A DNA stretch of 64,000 nucleotides from Haloferax marinisediminis (lineage in GTDB: Archaea > Halobacteriota > Halobacteria > Halobacteriales > Haloferacaceae), in NCBI RefSeq assembly GCF_009674585.1, contig NZ_WKJP01000001.1, positions 310,001-374,000 of the forward strand, given 5' to 3'. The position numbers and the translations under genes were made by a program. Below, one piece after another: positions 53,872 to 62,447 of the stretch (positions are counted from its first letter, which is position 1; every line of letters starts with the position of its first letter). A model generated the notes under the pieces. That model had not been told where the DNA came from. It ran no database searches and saw only the letters and a program-made list of their open reading frames with translations.

Positions 53872-54552
53872 TTAGTTCGCGGCAGCGGCGGCAGCCTCTT
53901 CGGCGGCCTTCCGCTCTTCTTTCTCTTCTTCTTCCTTCTTCGCCTTGATCTTCTTCAGGCGGAAGATCTCTTCGCGCTCCTGTTCTTCGAGTTTCTGCTC
54001 GATGTACTCCTTGTTCTCGTAGAGTTCGGGCAGCAGTTTGAACTCGAGAGCGTTGACACGGCGCTTCGTCGTCTCGATCTCTTCGAGCATCTTCTTCATC
54101 GCCGTCTCGACCTCTGCGGCGAGGATGATAGATTCGAGAAGTTCCTCGTACGCGTCGGCGGCCTCGTCGATGCGGGCGGACGACCCAAGGAGGCCGTAGC
54201 CACGCTGGTCGAGGCTCTTCTTGACGCGCGACGACTCGATTTGCGGGACGACGACGCCCATGATGTTCTTCGACTGCGTCGTGATTTCGGGGTACTCTTT
54301 CAGCGCGGCGGCTGCTCCCCGAACCGCGACGTCACCTTCCATGGCGCGAGCCATGTTGATGGTGCGCTGGGCGCGGTCGTAGTCTGCGTTGAGGTTGGCC
54401 CGCACGTCCTGTGCCTGGTCGAGGATGTCCATGAACTCCATGATGAGGCCGTCACGCTTCTGTTCAAGCGTGTCGTGACCCCGCTCCGAAAGCTCGATGC
54501 GATCCTCGATCGCCATCAGGTTCTTGCGGGTTGGCTTGACGTCTTCGGCCAT
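53872..54552 (-). CDS. atpD: A-type ATP synthase subunit D
   Basis: A 226-residue central-stalk subunit D that couples ring rotation to the catalytic head. It is almost wholly coiled coil, starting [36 protein letters not shown], the conserved D-subunit N-terminus. The C-terminal 40 residues are Lys/Glu/Ala repeats. It is on the same strand as the main atp operon but separated from atpB by a LOV/Bat-type regulator gene, so it probably has its own promoter. Confidence 0.95.
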   Translation of the reverse strand: MAEDVKPTRKNLMAIEDRIELSERGHDTLEQKRDGLIMEFMDILDQAQDVRANLNADYDRAQRTINMARAMEGDVAVRGAAAALKEYPEITTQSKNIMGVVVPQIESSRVKKSLDQRGYGLLGSSARIDEAADAYEELLESIILAAEVETAMKKMLEEIETTKRRVNALEFKLLPELYENKEYIEQKLEEQEREEIFRLKKIKAKKEEEEKEERKAAEEAAAAAAN

Positions 54553-54693
54553 CTTTGGCGGGGATTGTTCGTCAGGGGTGTTAATCTTTTACTGTCTGGC
54601 CCGTCGGACCGGGTCAAATTCGTCTGTGTTGGGTGACAAGAGGCACGATTCGCCGCCCGAACTCACCACGCGTCCTGCATCTGTCCGCGCCGG

Positions 54694-56667
54694 CTAGCGT
54701 GGACCCACGTCGAAGAACCGCGAGACGAGTTTCCGCTCTGCTGCGCGAAGGTGCTGGTGGAACGTGGCGCGGGAGACGTCCATCGCCTCGGCGAGTTCGT
54801 TACCGGTGACGCCGTGCGGCCAGTCGAAAAACCCACCCAGATACGCGAGTTGGAGCGCGGTGTGTTGTCTGTCTGTGAGTTCCGCACCGACGCTGCTGGT
54901 GAACTCACGAGCGGTTCGTGGTGGAGACGAGCGCTCTCTGACGGCACGAAGTTCGACACCGCGCGCGGCCTGTTTCAGGTCGTCGAGCAGTGCTCGGCCG
55001 ACAGTTCGGTCCGGGACAGACACCGTGAACCGACTGCCAGCACGGTCTGCTTCGAGGTCGGTCAGTCGGCCCCCGGCGTCTGCCACGAGGTGAGCGAGTG
55101 ACCCGCCTTCCAAGACGACTTCGTAGAGGCCAACGTCGTCTCCGCGCGGGAGGCGCGCGATGCTGACGACACCATCTGCGTCGGCGTCTCCCTCCGCCAG
55201 TTGTGTCGGCGGTGTCGTCGAGACGAACAGACTGAGCGTGCCATCGTCGTGGAGAATGGACCCTTCGTACGCCAGTTCACACCCTGCCGCGGCGGCGAGG
55301 CCGACGAGTGGTTGTGTGGGGTCGCTCACCTCGATTTCGAGTTCGAGAACCCCCTGAGAGATGAGCGACCGTCTGCTCTCGAAGGCGTCGATGGCCGCGC
55401 CGACTGCCCGCCCGAGGGTTCCGAAGACGACGGTCACCTCTTCGTGCAGTTCGTCCACGTCGGTGTACACCGTCAACACGCCGTAGAGTGTCTCTCGGTG
55501 AATCAACGGCACCGCGATAGCCGAGCGAAACGGCACGTCCGCGCCGTCGTGTAACGGGCCGTCTGTGGCGACTGCAGACTGCACGGCCAACGTGTCCGCG
55601 GCCTGTGCGGTGACGTCGGTGAGAGTGTCGCGGTCGATTTCGAGTCCGTCGAGCGACTCCGTGTGTGTCCCCGCCCATTCGTTCGGGACGATGGCTGCGG
55701 GCGAGAGGTCACAGTTTCCAATCCACGCGCACTCGAACGAGTCGGTCGCAGCGACTCGCGTACACACGGCCGCTTCGAGTTCTTGGCGCGTCTCGGCCCG
55801 GACGAGGGCGCTCGTCACGTCTTCGAGGAGTCCCTCGATGAGGTCGACGAGCGTCTGGAGTCGCGCGCGCTCTTCGTCGACTCGTTCGGCGTACTGCTCT
55901 GCGGCCGCTTCGGCACGAACCCGTTCTGTGATGTCCGTCTGGAATCCGACGAAGTGTGTCACGTCGCCGTCCGGCCCGCTCAGTGGGGCGAGGTCGACCC
56001 GATTCCAGAACGTCTCGCCGTTCTCTCGGTAGTTCAGCAGTTCGACCGACGCCGACTCCTTCGCGTCGATGGCCTCGCGGAGTTCTGTGACGCGCTCCGG
56101 GTTCGTCTTCGGACCCTGCAAGTAACGACAGTTCCGTCCCAGCGCCATCGACTCCGAGTAGCCCGTCATCGACTCGAACGCCTCGTTGACGTAGACGAGT
56201 GGTCGGTCGGGAAGTGTGTAGTCTGCGATCGTGATTCCGACCGGTGCTTCGTCGATGGCCTGTTCTTTCAGGTCTTCGGTGATTCGACCTGCGGCCACCG
56301 TGCCGTGTCGATGCCATTCGATGGCGTTTTCGACCCGCTTGGGGAGTCGGTCGAAGAGGTTCGAATCGACCACTGGGACGACATCCGACGCGCCTGCATC
56401 GAGTGCTTGTGTCGCCGAGAGGTCGCCATCAGGAGGGACGACTGCGACGAGTGGACGTGTCGTCGCCGTGCGCACCGACGAGATGGTGTCGGTCCGGTCG
56501 GTCACGAGTACGAGGCAGTCGACCGACGCCGAATCGAGTCGGTCGAGCGCCGCATCGACTGACTGGACAACCGTGACCGAAAGCGGCGAGAGGACGTCTG
56601 TGAGGCGGTCGCGCTCCTCCTCACGGGCGACCAGTAGGACACGAGCAGCAGACGAAGATTCGCTCAT
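54694..56667 (-). CDS. LOV-type PAS / GAF / Bat HTH regulator
   Basis: A 657-residue regulator. Residues 1-115 form a receiver-like domain lacking a clear phospho-acceptor Asp. Residues about 135-250 are a PAS domain with full LOV signature: GRNC180RYLQGPKT (flavin-adduct cysteine), NYRENGETFWN and FVGFQTDIT. A GAF domain (275-430) and a Bat-associated domain follow, and residues about 600-655 are an HTH_10 (LTDRQHTALQLAYLGG). Bat proteins activate bacterioopsin genes in Halobacterium; none is seen here. It may be a blue-light sensing transcription factor. It lies between atpB and atpD. Confidence 0.88.
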   Translation of the reverse strand: MSESSSAARVLLVAREEERDRLTDVLSPLSVTVVQSVDAALDRLDSASVDCLVLVTDRTDTISSVRTATTRPLVAVVPPDGDLSATQALDAGASDVVPVVDSNLFDRLPKRVENAIEWHRHGTVAAGRITEDLKEQAIDEAPVGITIADYTLPDRPLVYVNEAFESMTGYSESMALGRNCRYLQGPKTNPERVTELREAIDAKESASVELLNYRENGETFWNRVDLAPLSGPDGDVTHFVGFQTDITERVRAEAAAEQYAERVDEERARLQTLVDLIEGLLEDVTSALVRAETRQELEAAVCTRVAATDSFECAWIGNCDLSPAAIVPNEWAGTHTESLDGLEIDRDTLTDVTAQAADTLAVQSAVATDGPLHDGADVPFRSAIAVPLIHRETLYGVLTVYTDVDELHEEVTVVFGTLGRAVGAAIDAFESRRSLISQGVLELEIEVSDPTQPLVGLAAAAGCELAYEGSILHDDGTLSLFVSTTPPTQLAEGDADADGVVSIARLPRGDDVGLYEVVLEGGSLAHLVADAGGRLTDLEADRAGSRFTVSVPDRTVGRALLDDLKQAARGVELRAVRERSSPPRTAREFTSSVGAELTDRQHTALQLAYLGGFFDWPHGVTGNELAEAMDVSRATFHQHLRAAERKLVSRFFDVGPR

Positions 56668-56728
56668 GGGGGGTAGTCGCACCCGTCACGTAAGGAGGTT
56701 GGCGCGGAGTGACTCCTCGGCGGAGGTG

Positions 56729-56802
56729 GTGAACCGACACTGGAGGGTGGAACGAGCGGGAGGCTGTGAACCGACACCGGCGGGTGGAAACAACGAGAGG
56801 CA
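56729..56802. repeat. 37-bp imperfect tandem repeat
   Basis: GTGAACCGACACTGGAGGGT+GGAA begins at 56729 and recurs as GTGAACCGACACCGGCGGGT+GGAA at 56766, 37 bp later, with about seven differences across the full unit. It lies between the atpB stop and the LOV/Bat gene start. Confidence 0.7.
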
Positions 56803-56868
56803 GCGCTGCCGCTCTCGCCGGAAAATAGAGAGAGAAATCGGGACCGAAACTGCGAACGAAAACCCGGA

Positions 56869-58275
56869 TTAGGCTTCCGCTTCGACCGTCTCGGCGTCTT
56901 CCTGGTAGTACTTCTCGATGAGCTCTTCGTCGATACGGTTGAGCTCGGACTTCGGAAGCGTCGACAGAAGATCCCAGCCGATGTCGAGCGTCTCGTCGAT
57001 AGAGCGGTTGGAGTCGAAGCCCTGGTTGACGAACTCGGCTTCGAAGCGCTCTGCGAAGTCGAGGTACTTGTTGTCACGCTCGGACAGCGCCTCGCGACCG
57101 ACAATGTTCACGAGGTCACGAAGGTCCTCACCCTCTGCGTACGCCGCGTACATCTGGTCGGAGACGTCGGCGTGGTCCTCACGGGTGAGGCCCTCACCGA
57201 TACCGTCGTCCATCAGGCGCGACAGGGACGGCAGCGGGTTGATTGGCGGGCGGATGCCCTGCGAGTTGAGGTCGCGGTCGATGTAGATCTGACCCTCGGT
57301 AATGTAGCCGGTAAGGTCCGGAATCGGGTGCGTGTCGTCGTCACCCGGCATCGTGAGGATGGGAATCTGGGTGACAGACCCTTCGCGTCCCTCGATACGA
57401 CCTGCGCGCTCGTAGAGCTGCGCAAGGTCAGTGTACATGTAACCGGGGTAACCACGGCGACCGGGGACCTCTTCGCGAGCCGCACCGATTTCGCGGAGCG
57501 CCTCACAGTAGTTGGTCATGTCGGTCAGGATGACGAGGACGTGGTAGTCCTTGTCGAACGCGAGGTACTCTGCGGTGGTGAGGGCGAGACGCGGCGTGAC
57601 CGTCCGCTCGACTGCGGGGTCGTCCGCGAGGTTCGTGAAGACGACGGAGCGCTCGAGTGCACCCGTGCGCTCGAAGTCTTCCATGAACTCGTTCGCCTCT
57701 TCCTGTGTGATACCCATCGCGCCGAAGACCACAGCGAACTCGGACTCTTCGTCGTCGCCTTCTTCCTCAGGCACAGTCGCCTGACGGGCAACCTGGAGTG
57801 CGAGGTTGTTGTGGGGAAGCCCCGATGCGGAGAAGATTGGAAGCTTCTGACCGCGAACGAGCGTGTTCATGCCGTCGATGGCAGACACACCCGTCTGGAT
57901 GAACTCCTCGGGGTACTCGCGGGAGTAGGGGTTGATTGCTGCGCCGACGATGTCACGACGCTCGTCGGGGACGATTTCTGGGCCGCCGTCGATCGGCTGA
58001 CCGGAACCGTCGAGCACGCGACCGAGGAGGTCCTCGGTCACGGGCATCTTGAGCGTCTCGCCGAGGAATCGGACGGACGCGTTCCTGTCGATACCGGTGG
58101 TGCCTTCGAACACCTGAATCGCGACGAGACCCTCACTCGATTCGAGGATCTGTCCGCGCTTGGTCTCGCCTTGAGGCGTCTCGATTTCGACGATTTCGTC
58201 GTACCCGATCGGCTCGTCAACCTCGGCGAACACCAGCGGGCCGCTGATTTCGGTGATAGTCTGGTATTCCTTCAT
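56869..58275 (-). CDS. atpB: A-type ATP synthase subunit B
   Basis: A 468-residue non-catalytic nucleotide-binding subunit of the A1 head. It lacks the P-loop of subunit A, having [17 protein letters not shown] at the equivalent place, as normal. Conserved [25 protein letters not shown]-like sequence and [15 protein letters not shown] are present. It starts five bases after the atpA stop and ends the operon I-K-E-C-F-A-B. Confidence 0.96.
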   Translation of the reverse strand: MKEYQTITEISGPLVFAEVDEPIGYDEIVEIETPQGETKRGQILESSEGLVAIQVFEGTTGIDRNASVRFLGETLKMPVTEDLLGRVLDGSGQPIDGGPEIVPDERRDIVGAAINPYSREYPEEFIQTGVSAIDGMNTLVRGQKLPIFSASGLPHNNLALQVARQATVPEEEGDDEESEFAVVFGAMGITQEEANEFMEDFERTGALERSVVFTNLADDPAVERTVTPRLALTTAEYLAFDKDYHVLVILTDMTNYCEALREIGAAREEVPGRRGYPGYMYTDLAQLYERAGRIEGREGSVTQIPILTMPGDDDTHPIPDLTGYITEGQIYIDRDLNSQGIRPPINPLPSLSRLMDDGIGEGLTREDHADVSDQMYAAYAEGEDLRDLVNIVGREALSERDNKYLDFAERFEAEFVNQGFDSNRSIDETLDIGWDLLSTLPKSELNRIDEELIEKYYQEDAETVEAEA

Positions 58276-58279
58276 GGTC

Positions 58280-60040
58280 TCAGTACAGCTCGCGGAGTTG
58301 CTCGGTAATCTCTGCTTTCAGGTCCTCGATATACACATCCCAGTCTTCCTGGACACCGATACGGTTCAGCTGCGGAGCCGCGTCGATGTCTTGGATGTCT
58401 TCGACGGGGACGCCGGCTTCGAGCGCATTGAACGCCTCGTCGTTGAACGTGTGGATAGCCGTGAGGATACCGTACGTCTTCTCTGGCTCACAGAACGTGT
58501 CCGTTGGGTGGAACGCGTTCTGCTGGAGGTACGCCTCGCGGAGGTAGCGAGCGACCTCGAGGGTCAGCTGCTGGTCCGCTGGCAGGGCGTCCTTCCCGAC
58601 GAGCTGAACGATTTCGCGGAGTTCAGCTTCTTCGTCGAGGACGTCGACAGCCCACTGGCGCTCTTCTGGCCAGTCGTCGCGGACGTTCTCAACGAACCAC
58701 GGGTCGAGCTGGTCCTGGTAGAGCGAGTAGGACTCGTTCCAGTTGATAGCCGGGAAGTGACGACGTTCGGCGAGGTCTGCGTCGAGTGCCCAGAACGTCT
58801 TCACGATACGCAGGGTGTTCTGCGTGACCGGCTCGGAGAAGTCGCCGCCCGGCGGCGACACTGCGCCGATGACGGAGACCGAACCCTCGTCACCGTTGAT
58901 GGTGGTGAAGTACCCTGCGCGCTCGTAGAACTCGGAGAGACGCGCGGCGAGGTACGCGGGGTACCCCTCTTCACCGGGCATCTCCTCGAGACGCGAGGAG
59001 ATTTCGCGCATTGCCTCTGCCCACCGGGAGGTGGAGTCGGCCATCAGCGCGACGTCGTATCCCATGTCGCGGTAGAACTCCGCGATGGTGATACCGGTGT
59101 AGATACAGGATTCACGGGCCGCCACAGGCATGTTGGACGTGTTCGCGATGAGGCACGTCCGGGCCATGAGCGGGTTGCCCGTCTTCGGGTCGTCGAGTTC
59201 CGGGAAGTCCTCGATAACCTCGGTCATCTCGTTACCGCGCTCACCACAGCCGACGTAGACGACGATGTCAGCGTCGGCCCACTTGGCGAGCTGGTGCTGC
59301 GTAACCGTCTTTCCGGACCCGAACGGACCCGGAATCGCGGCCGTCCCACCTTTCGCGATTGGGAACAGACCGTCGAGGATACGCTGGCCAGAGACGAGCG
59401 GTTCGCGTGGCGTCTTCTTCTCCGTCGAAGGACGCGCACGGCGGACCGGCCACTCCTGGTGCATCGTAACTTCTTCGCCGTTGTCGAGTTCGACGACCGT
59501 CTCGGTGACGGAGAACTCGCCTGCTTCGGCGGCGACGACTTCGCCACCTTCGAAGGACGGCGGGACCATGACCTTGTGTTCGATGGTCACGGTTTCGGGA
59601 ACCGTACCTACGACGTCACCGGGGGCGACTTCGTCGCCTTCGGAGACGCTGGGTTCGAACTCCCACTTCTTTTCCATGTCGATACCGGGTGCGTCAACAC
59701 CACGGTCGAGGAACGGCGAGCCCATCTTGGACTCGAGCACGTCCAGCGGGCGCTGGACACCGTCGTAGATGGCGTCCAGCATCCCGGGACCAAGGTCGAC
59801 GGTCAGCGGTTCGCCCGTGTTCTCGACGGGTTCACCGGGACCGACGCCCGAAGTTTCCTCGTACACCTGAATGGTCGTGAGGTCGCCCTCAATTTCGATG
59901 ACCTCGCCCATCAGACCTTCGTCGCCGACGTAGACGACGTCGTTCATGCGGGCGTCAAGGTCACGGGCGGTCACGACCGGACCACTCACGCTTGCGATGA
60001 GACCGTCCTCGCGAACGGAATCTTGTGTTGCCTGACTCAT
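58280..60040 (-). CDS. atpA: A-type ATP synthase catalytic subunit A
   Basis: A 586-residue catalytic subunit. The P-loop is [15 protein letters not shown] (the A-type GPFGSGKT variant) and the catalytic Glu region is [14 protein letters not shown]. The A-type bulge domain of about 90 residues is in the N-terminal half. No intein interrupts it. Seven bases separate it from atpF. Confidence 0.97.
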   Translation of the reverse strand: MSQATQDSVREDGLIASVSGPVVTARDLDARMNDVVYVGDEGLMGEVIEIEGDLTTIQVYEETSGVGPGEPVENTGEPLTVDLGPGMLDAIYDGVQRPLDVLESKMGSPFLDRGVDAPGIDMEKKWEFEPSVSEGDEVAPGDVVGTVPETVTIEHKVMVPPSFEGGEVVAAEAGEFSVTETVVELDNGEEVTMHQEWPVRRARPSTEKKTPREPLVSGQRILDGLFPIAKGGTAAIPGPFGSGKTVTQHQLAKWADADIVVYVGCGERGNEMTEVIEDFPELDDPKTGNPLMARTCLIANTSNMPVAARESCIYTGITIAEFYRDMGYDVALMADSTSRWAEAMREISSRLEEMPGEEGYPAYLAARLSEFYERAGYFTTINGDEGSVSVIGAVSPPGGDFSEPVTQNTLRIVKTFWALDADLAERRHFPAINWNESYSLYQDQLDPWFVENVRDDWPEERQWAVDVLDEEAELREIVQLVGKDALPADQQLTLEVARYLREAYLQQNAFHPTDTFCEPEKTYGILTAIHTFNDEAFNALEAGVPVEDIQDIDAAPQLNRIGVQEDWDVYIEDLKAEITEQLRELY

Positions 60041-60046
60041 GTTTGG

Positions 60047-60367
60047 TTATTCGTCCATCAGATCGATACCGATTGCTCTCTTGATCTGGTCGCGGAGGCC
60101 GCTCGCGCCGCCAGTGCCGCCGAGCGTAACGAGCGTTGGCTCGATACTGCGCTCGACCGACTGGCGAGCGTTACGCGAGAGGTAGTCGAGGTCTTCTTGG
60201 TACATCACGATGATGCCCACGTCCTCGTCCTCGAGCGTTCGCATAACGGCCTCGTCGAGTTCTTCGTCCTTTGCTTCCTCGGGGACGTTCTCGAACTTGC
60301 GGACACCCGCAAGTCGGAATCCCGTCGTGAAGTCAGGACTGCCGATAACTGCAATTTCCTGGCTCAT
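60047..60367 (-). CDS. atpF: A-type ATP synthase subunit F
   Basis: A 106-residue central-stalk subunit F with a Rossmann-like N-terminus (MSQEIAVIGSPDFTTGFRLAGV) and C-terminal helix. Typical length. Its ATG overlaps the atpC stop by four bases. Confidence 0.95.
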   Translation of the reverse strand: MSQEIAVIGSPDFTTGFRLAGVRKFENVPEEAKDEELDEAVMRTLEDEDVGIIVMYQEDLDYLSRNARQSVERSIEPTLVTLGGTGGASGLRDQIKRAIGIDLMDE

Positions 60368-61410
60368 TGGATGACCAGCTCCGCTTCGATTTCGTCGGGG
60401 TCGAGCCCTGCCTCGCGGCCGCGGGCGATCGCCCGAATGTTGTCAACCTCGCGCTCCTTGGCGAGGATGTACGAGATGACTGGCGTGACCGATAGCGGGA
60501 ACACGTAACCGAGTGTGTCCGCGTACTCCAAGAGCGCCGCATCGAGGGCGCGCTCGAAGCCGATGAGGCTGTCTGCCTCTTCGAGATCCGACAGTGCATT
60601 CGAGAGGCGGTCACCGTACCGACTGTCGCGAATCTTCGAGATCAGTTCGTCCGGGTTGGTCGCCAGCGACGCGAGTTCCGTCGCTCGGAACAGCGAGCCA
60701 CCCTCGATGAAGTAATCAGTTGGGTCGAGGTCGGCGCCACTACGGGCGATACGGAGCGCGTTGCGGGCGTTCCGGAAGTCGATCTCTGCTTCGAGGAATT
60801 CGCGGTACTGTTTCGTCTCTTCGCTGACGACCAGCCCATCGAGCAGTTGCTCGTAGAAGGCACGGTCGACAGCGTTCTCTAACGGGACGAGGACGCCAAC
60901 GTCTTCGTAGTCGTCGTAGGCGGCCTCAATCCCATCCGCGAAAATCGTCCCCGAGAGGAGGTCGACGACTTCCTCGATTTCGGCTGCTTCGAGCAGCCGC
61001 GAGAGGAATCGGTCGTCGAACTCGCCAGCCCGGATGAGGTCGGTTTCGACCTCGTCGCGTGGGCTCTCAGAGTAGATGCCGCGGATGATAGTTTTGACGT
61101 TCCATGCGTCGAACTTCCGGAGGTAGCGCGCGATGAGGTCGTAGAGGCGGCCGTCAGCCCAGTCGAGGATGTCGTTGAACTGGTTCGCCATGTTGGCGTT
61201 CAGTCCGTACTCGATGAGGTCGACGCCAGAGAAGCGGCTTCCCAGGGCGTTGATCTCCGTCTCGTACTCCGACTCCTCCATGAATCGGGCGATTTCGGCC
61301 GGTCCCATACGGACCAGCTTGCGGTACTCTTCGTCTCCGAACAAGGCACTGCGTCGCGCTCGCACGCGAGCGATGACGTATTCCGGATTCGAGCCGCCAG
61401 CAGCGCTCAT
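60364..61410 (-). CDS. atpC: A-type ATP synthase subunit C
   Basis: A 348-residue funnel-shaped subunit C that links the central stalk to the rotor ring. It begins MSAAGGSNPEYVIARVRARRSALFGDEEYRKLVRMG, the family N-terminus, and is helical throughout. It overlaps both neighbours by four bases. Confidence 0.95.
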   Translation of the reverse strand: MSAAGGSNPEYVIARVRARRSALFGDEEYRKLVRMGPAEIARFMEESEYETEINALGSRFSGVDLIEYGLNANMANQFNDILDWADGRLYDLIARYLRKFDAWNVKTIIRGIYSESPRDEVETDLIRAGEFDDRFLSRLLEAAEIEEVVDLLSGTIFADGIEAAYDDYEDVGVLVPLENAVDRAFYEQLLDGLVVSEETKQYREFLEAEIDFRNARNALRIARSGADLDPTDYFIEGGSLFRATELASLATNPDELISKIRDSRYGDRLSNALSDLEEADSLIGFERALDAALLEYADTLGYVFPLSVTPVISYILAKEREVDNIRAIARGREAGLDPDEIEAELVIQ

Positions 61411-61991
61411 TGGTCGTCGAATAGTCGCGCACTCACTTCCTTCAGGTTGTCCTCCCAGGTTGTGTCGAGGACCGAGTCGAAGGTGTTGTTCACCCGAACG
61501 CGCGAGTTCGTGCCTTCGACCACGACGCCACCGAGGCAGTCGCGCTCGCCGGCAACTTCGTAGCCGTCGTAGTCGGCAAGGATCTCTTCGAGCAGGTCGG
61601 CGTCATCCGCGCGACCGTAGACGTGGACTTCGTCCTCGTCTTCGAACTCGACCGAGGCAGCGTCGAGAAGCGTGCGCGTGAGTTCTTCACGACGCTCGCC
61701 TTCGAGCTCGACGAGTTCGTCCTCGACCTGAGAACGAACGCGCTGGAGAACGTCACGGCGTGCGCCGAGACGTGCCTGCTTCGCTTCGAGTTTCGCGCTG
61801 GAGAGCGCCTGTTCGCGCTCACGTTTGATCTGGTTCTCGACGGAGACCTCACGCTCTTCGACGAGCGCTTCGGCTTCCGTTTCGGCCTCGGAACGAATCT
61901 CGTCGGCTCGTTCTTCGCCGGCCTCTTTGATTTCCTCCGCACGTGCGCGGGCTTCGTCTCGGATGTCCTCAACGACGTTGTCCAAACTCAT
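61407..61991 (-). CDS. atpE: A-type ATP synthase subunit E
   Basis: A 194-residue peripheral-stalk subunit E. The N-terminal half is a long coiled coil (DEARARAEEIKEAGEERADEI) and the C-terminal half a globular domain with DCLGGVVVEGTNSRVRVNNTFDSVLD. Normal length. It lies 21 nt after atpK. Confidence 0.95.
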   Translation of the reverse strand: MSLDNVVEDIRDEARARAEEIKEAGEERADEIRSEAETEAEALVEEREVSVENQIKREREQALSSAKLEAKQARLGARRDVLQRVRSQVEDELVELEGERREELTRTLLDAASVEFEDEDEVHVYGRADDADLLEEILADYDGYEVAGERDCLGGVVVEGTNSRVRVNNTFDSVLDTTWEDNLKEVSARLFDDQ

Positions 61992-62012
61992 GATGGGAAA
62001 GGAAGGGGTGGT

Positions 62013-62270
62013 TTAGACCAGGAAGACGACGACCAGCGCGAGGATGACGAGGGTTTCGGGAAGAACCGTAAGGATCAGCCCGTTAACGAAAAGGTCCTCG
62101 TCCTCAGCGATGGCGCCCATCGCAGCGGCACCGATGCCACGCTCTGCGTATCCTGCGCCGAATGCGGCGAGACCGACCGCCAGGGCCGCGGCGGCGGAGG
62201 CGGTGATTGCGGGGCCAGAAGCTGCTTCACTCTGCAGTGCAGTCATGAGGGGTTCAATTGCTTCAATCAT
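62013..62270 (-). CDS. atpK: A-type ATP synthase proteolipid subunit K
   Basis: An 85-residue rotor-ring proteolipid with two membrane helices. GAGYAERGIGAAAMGAIAEDEDLFVNGLIL holds the conserved motif; the ion-carrying glutamate is in the second helix. It has a single hairpin, not the duplicated form of some methanogens. A TATA-like box at 62331-62340 indicates its own promoter inside the operon. Confidence 0.94.
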   Translation of the reverse strand: MIEAIEPLMTALQSEAASGPAITASAAAALAVGLAAFGAGYAERGIGAAAMGAIAEDEDLFVNGLILTVLPETLVILALVVVFLV

Positions 62271-62330
62271 TGTGTGTTCCTAAGTACCGGATTGTCGTCT
62301 CCGAACGTTCGTATGTGTAGCAAGGCGTCT

Positions 62331-62340
62331 CATAAAGGTT
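62331..62340 (-). promoter_or_regulatory. TATA-like box for atpK
   Basis: Minus strand AACCTTTATG. Predicted start near 62308, about 38 nt before ATG 62270; it would allow extra expression of the proteolipid needed in many copies. Confidence 0.5.
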
Positions 62341-62447
62341 CCCAAAACAATCGACGGAAATCGCGGGATTCGGGCGGTTATAGGGCGAGTTCAGACGGGT
62401 GCTGCCGCTGTCAGAACTGGTCGAAAGAAAATCACCGACGAAGACAG

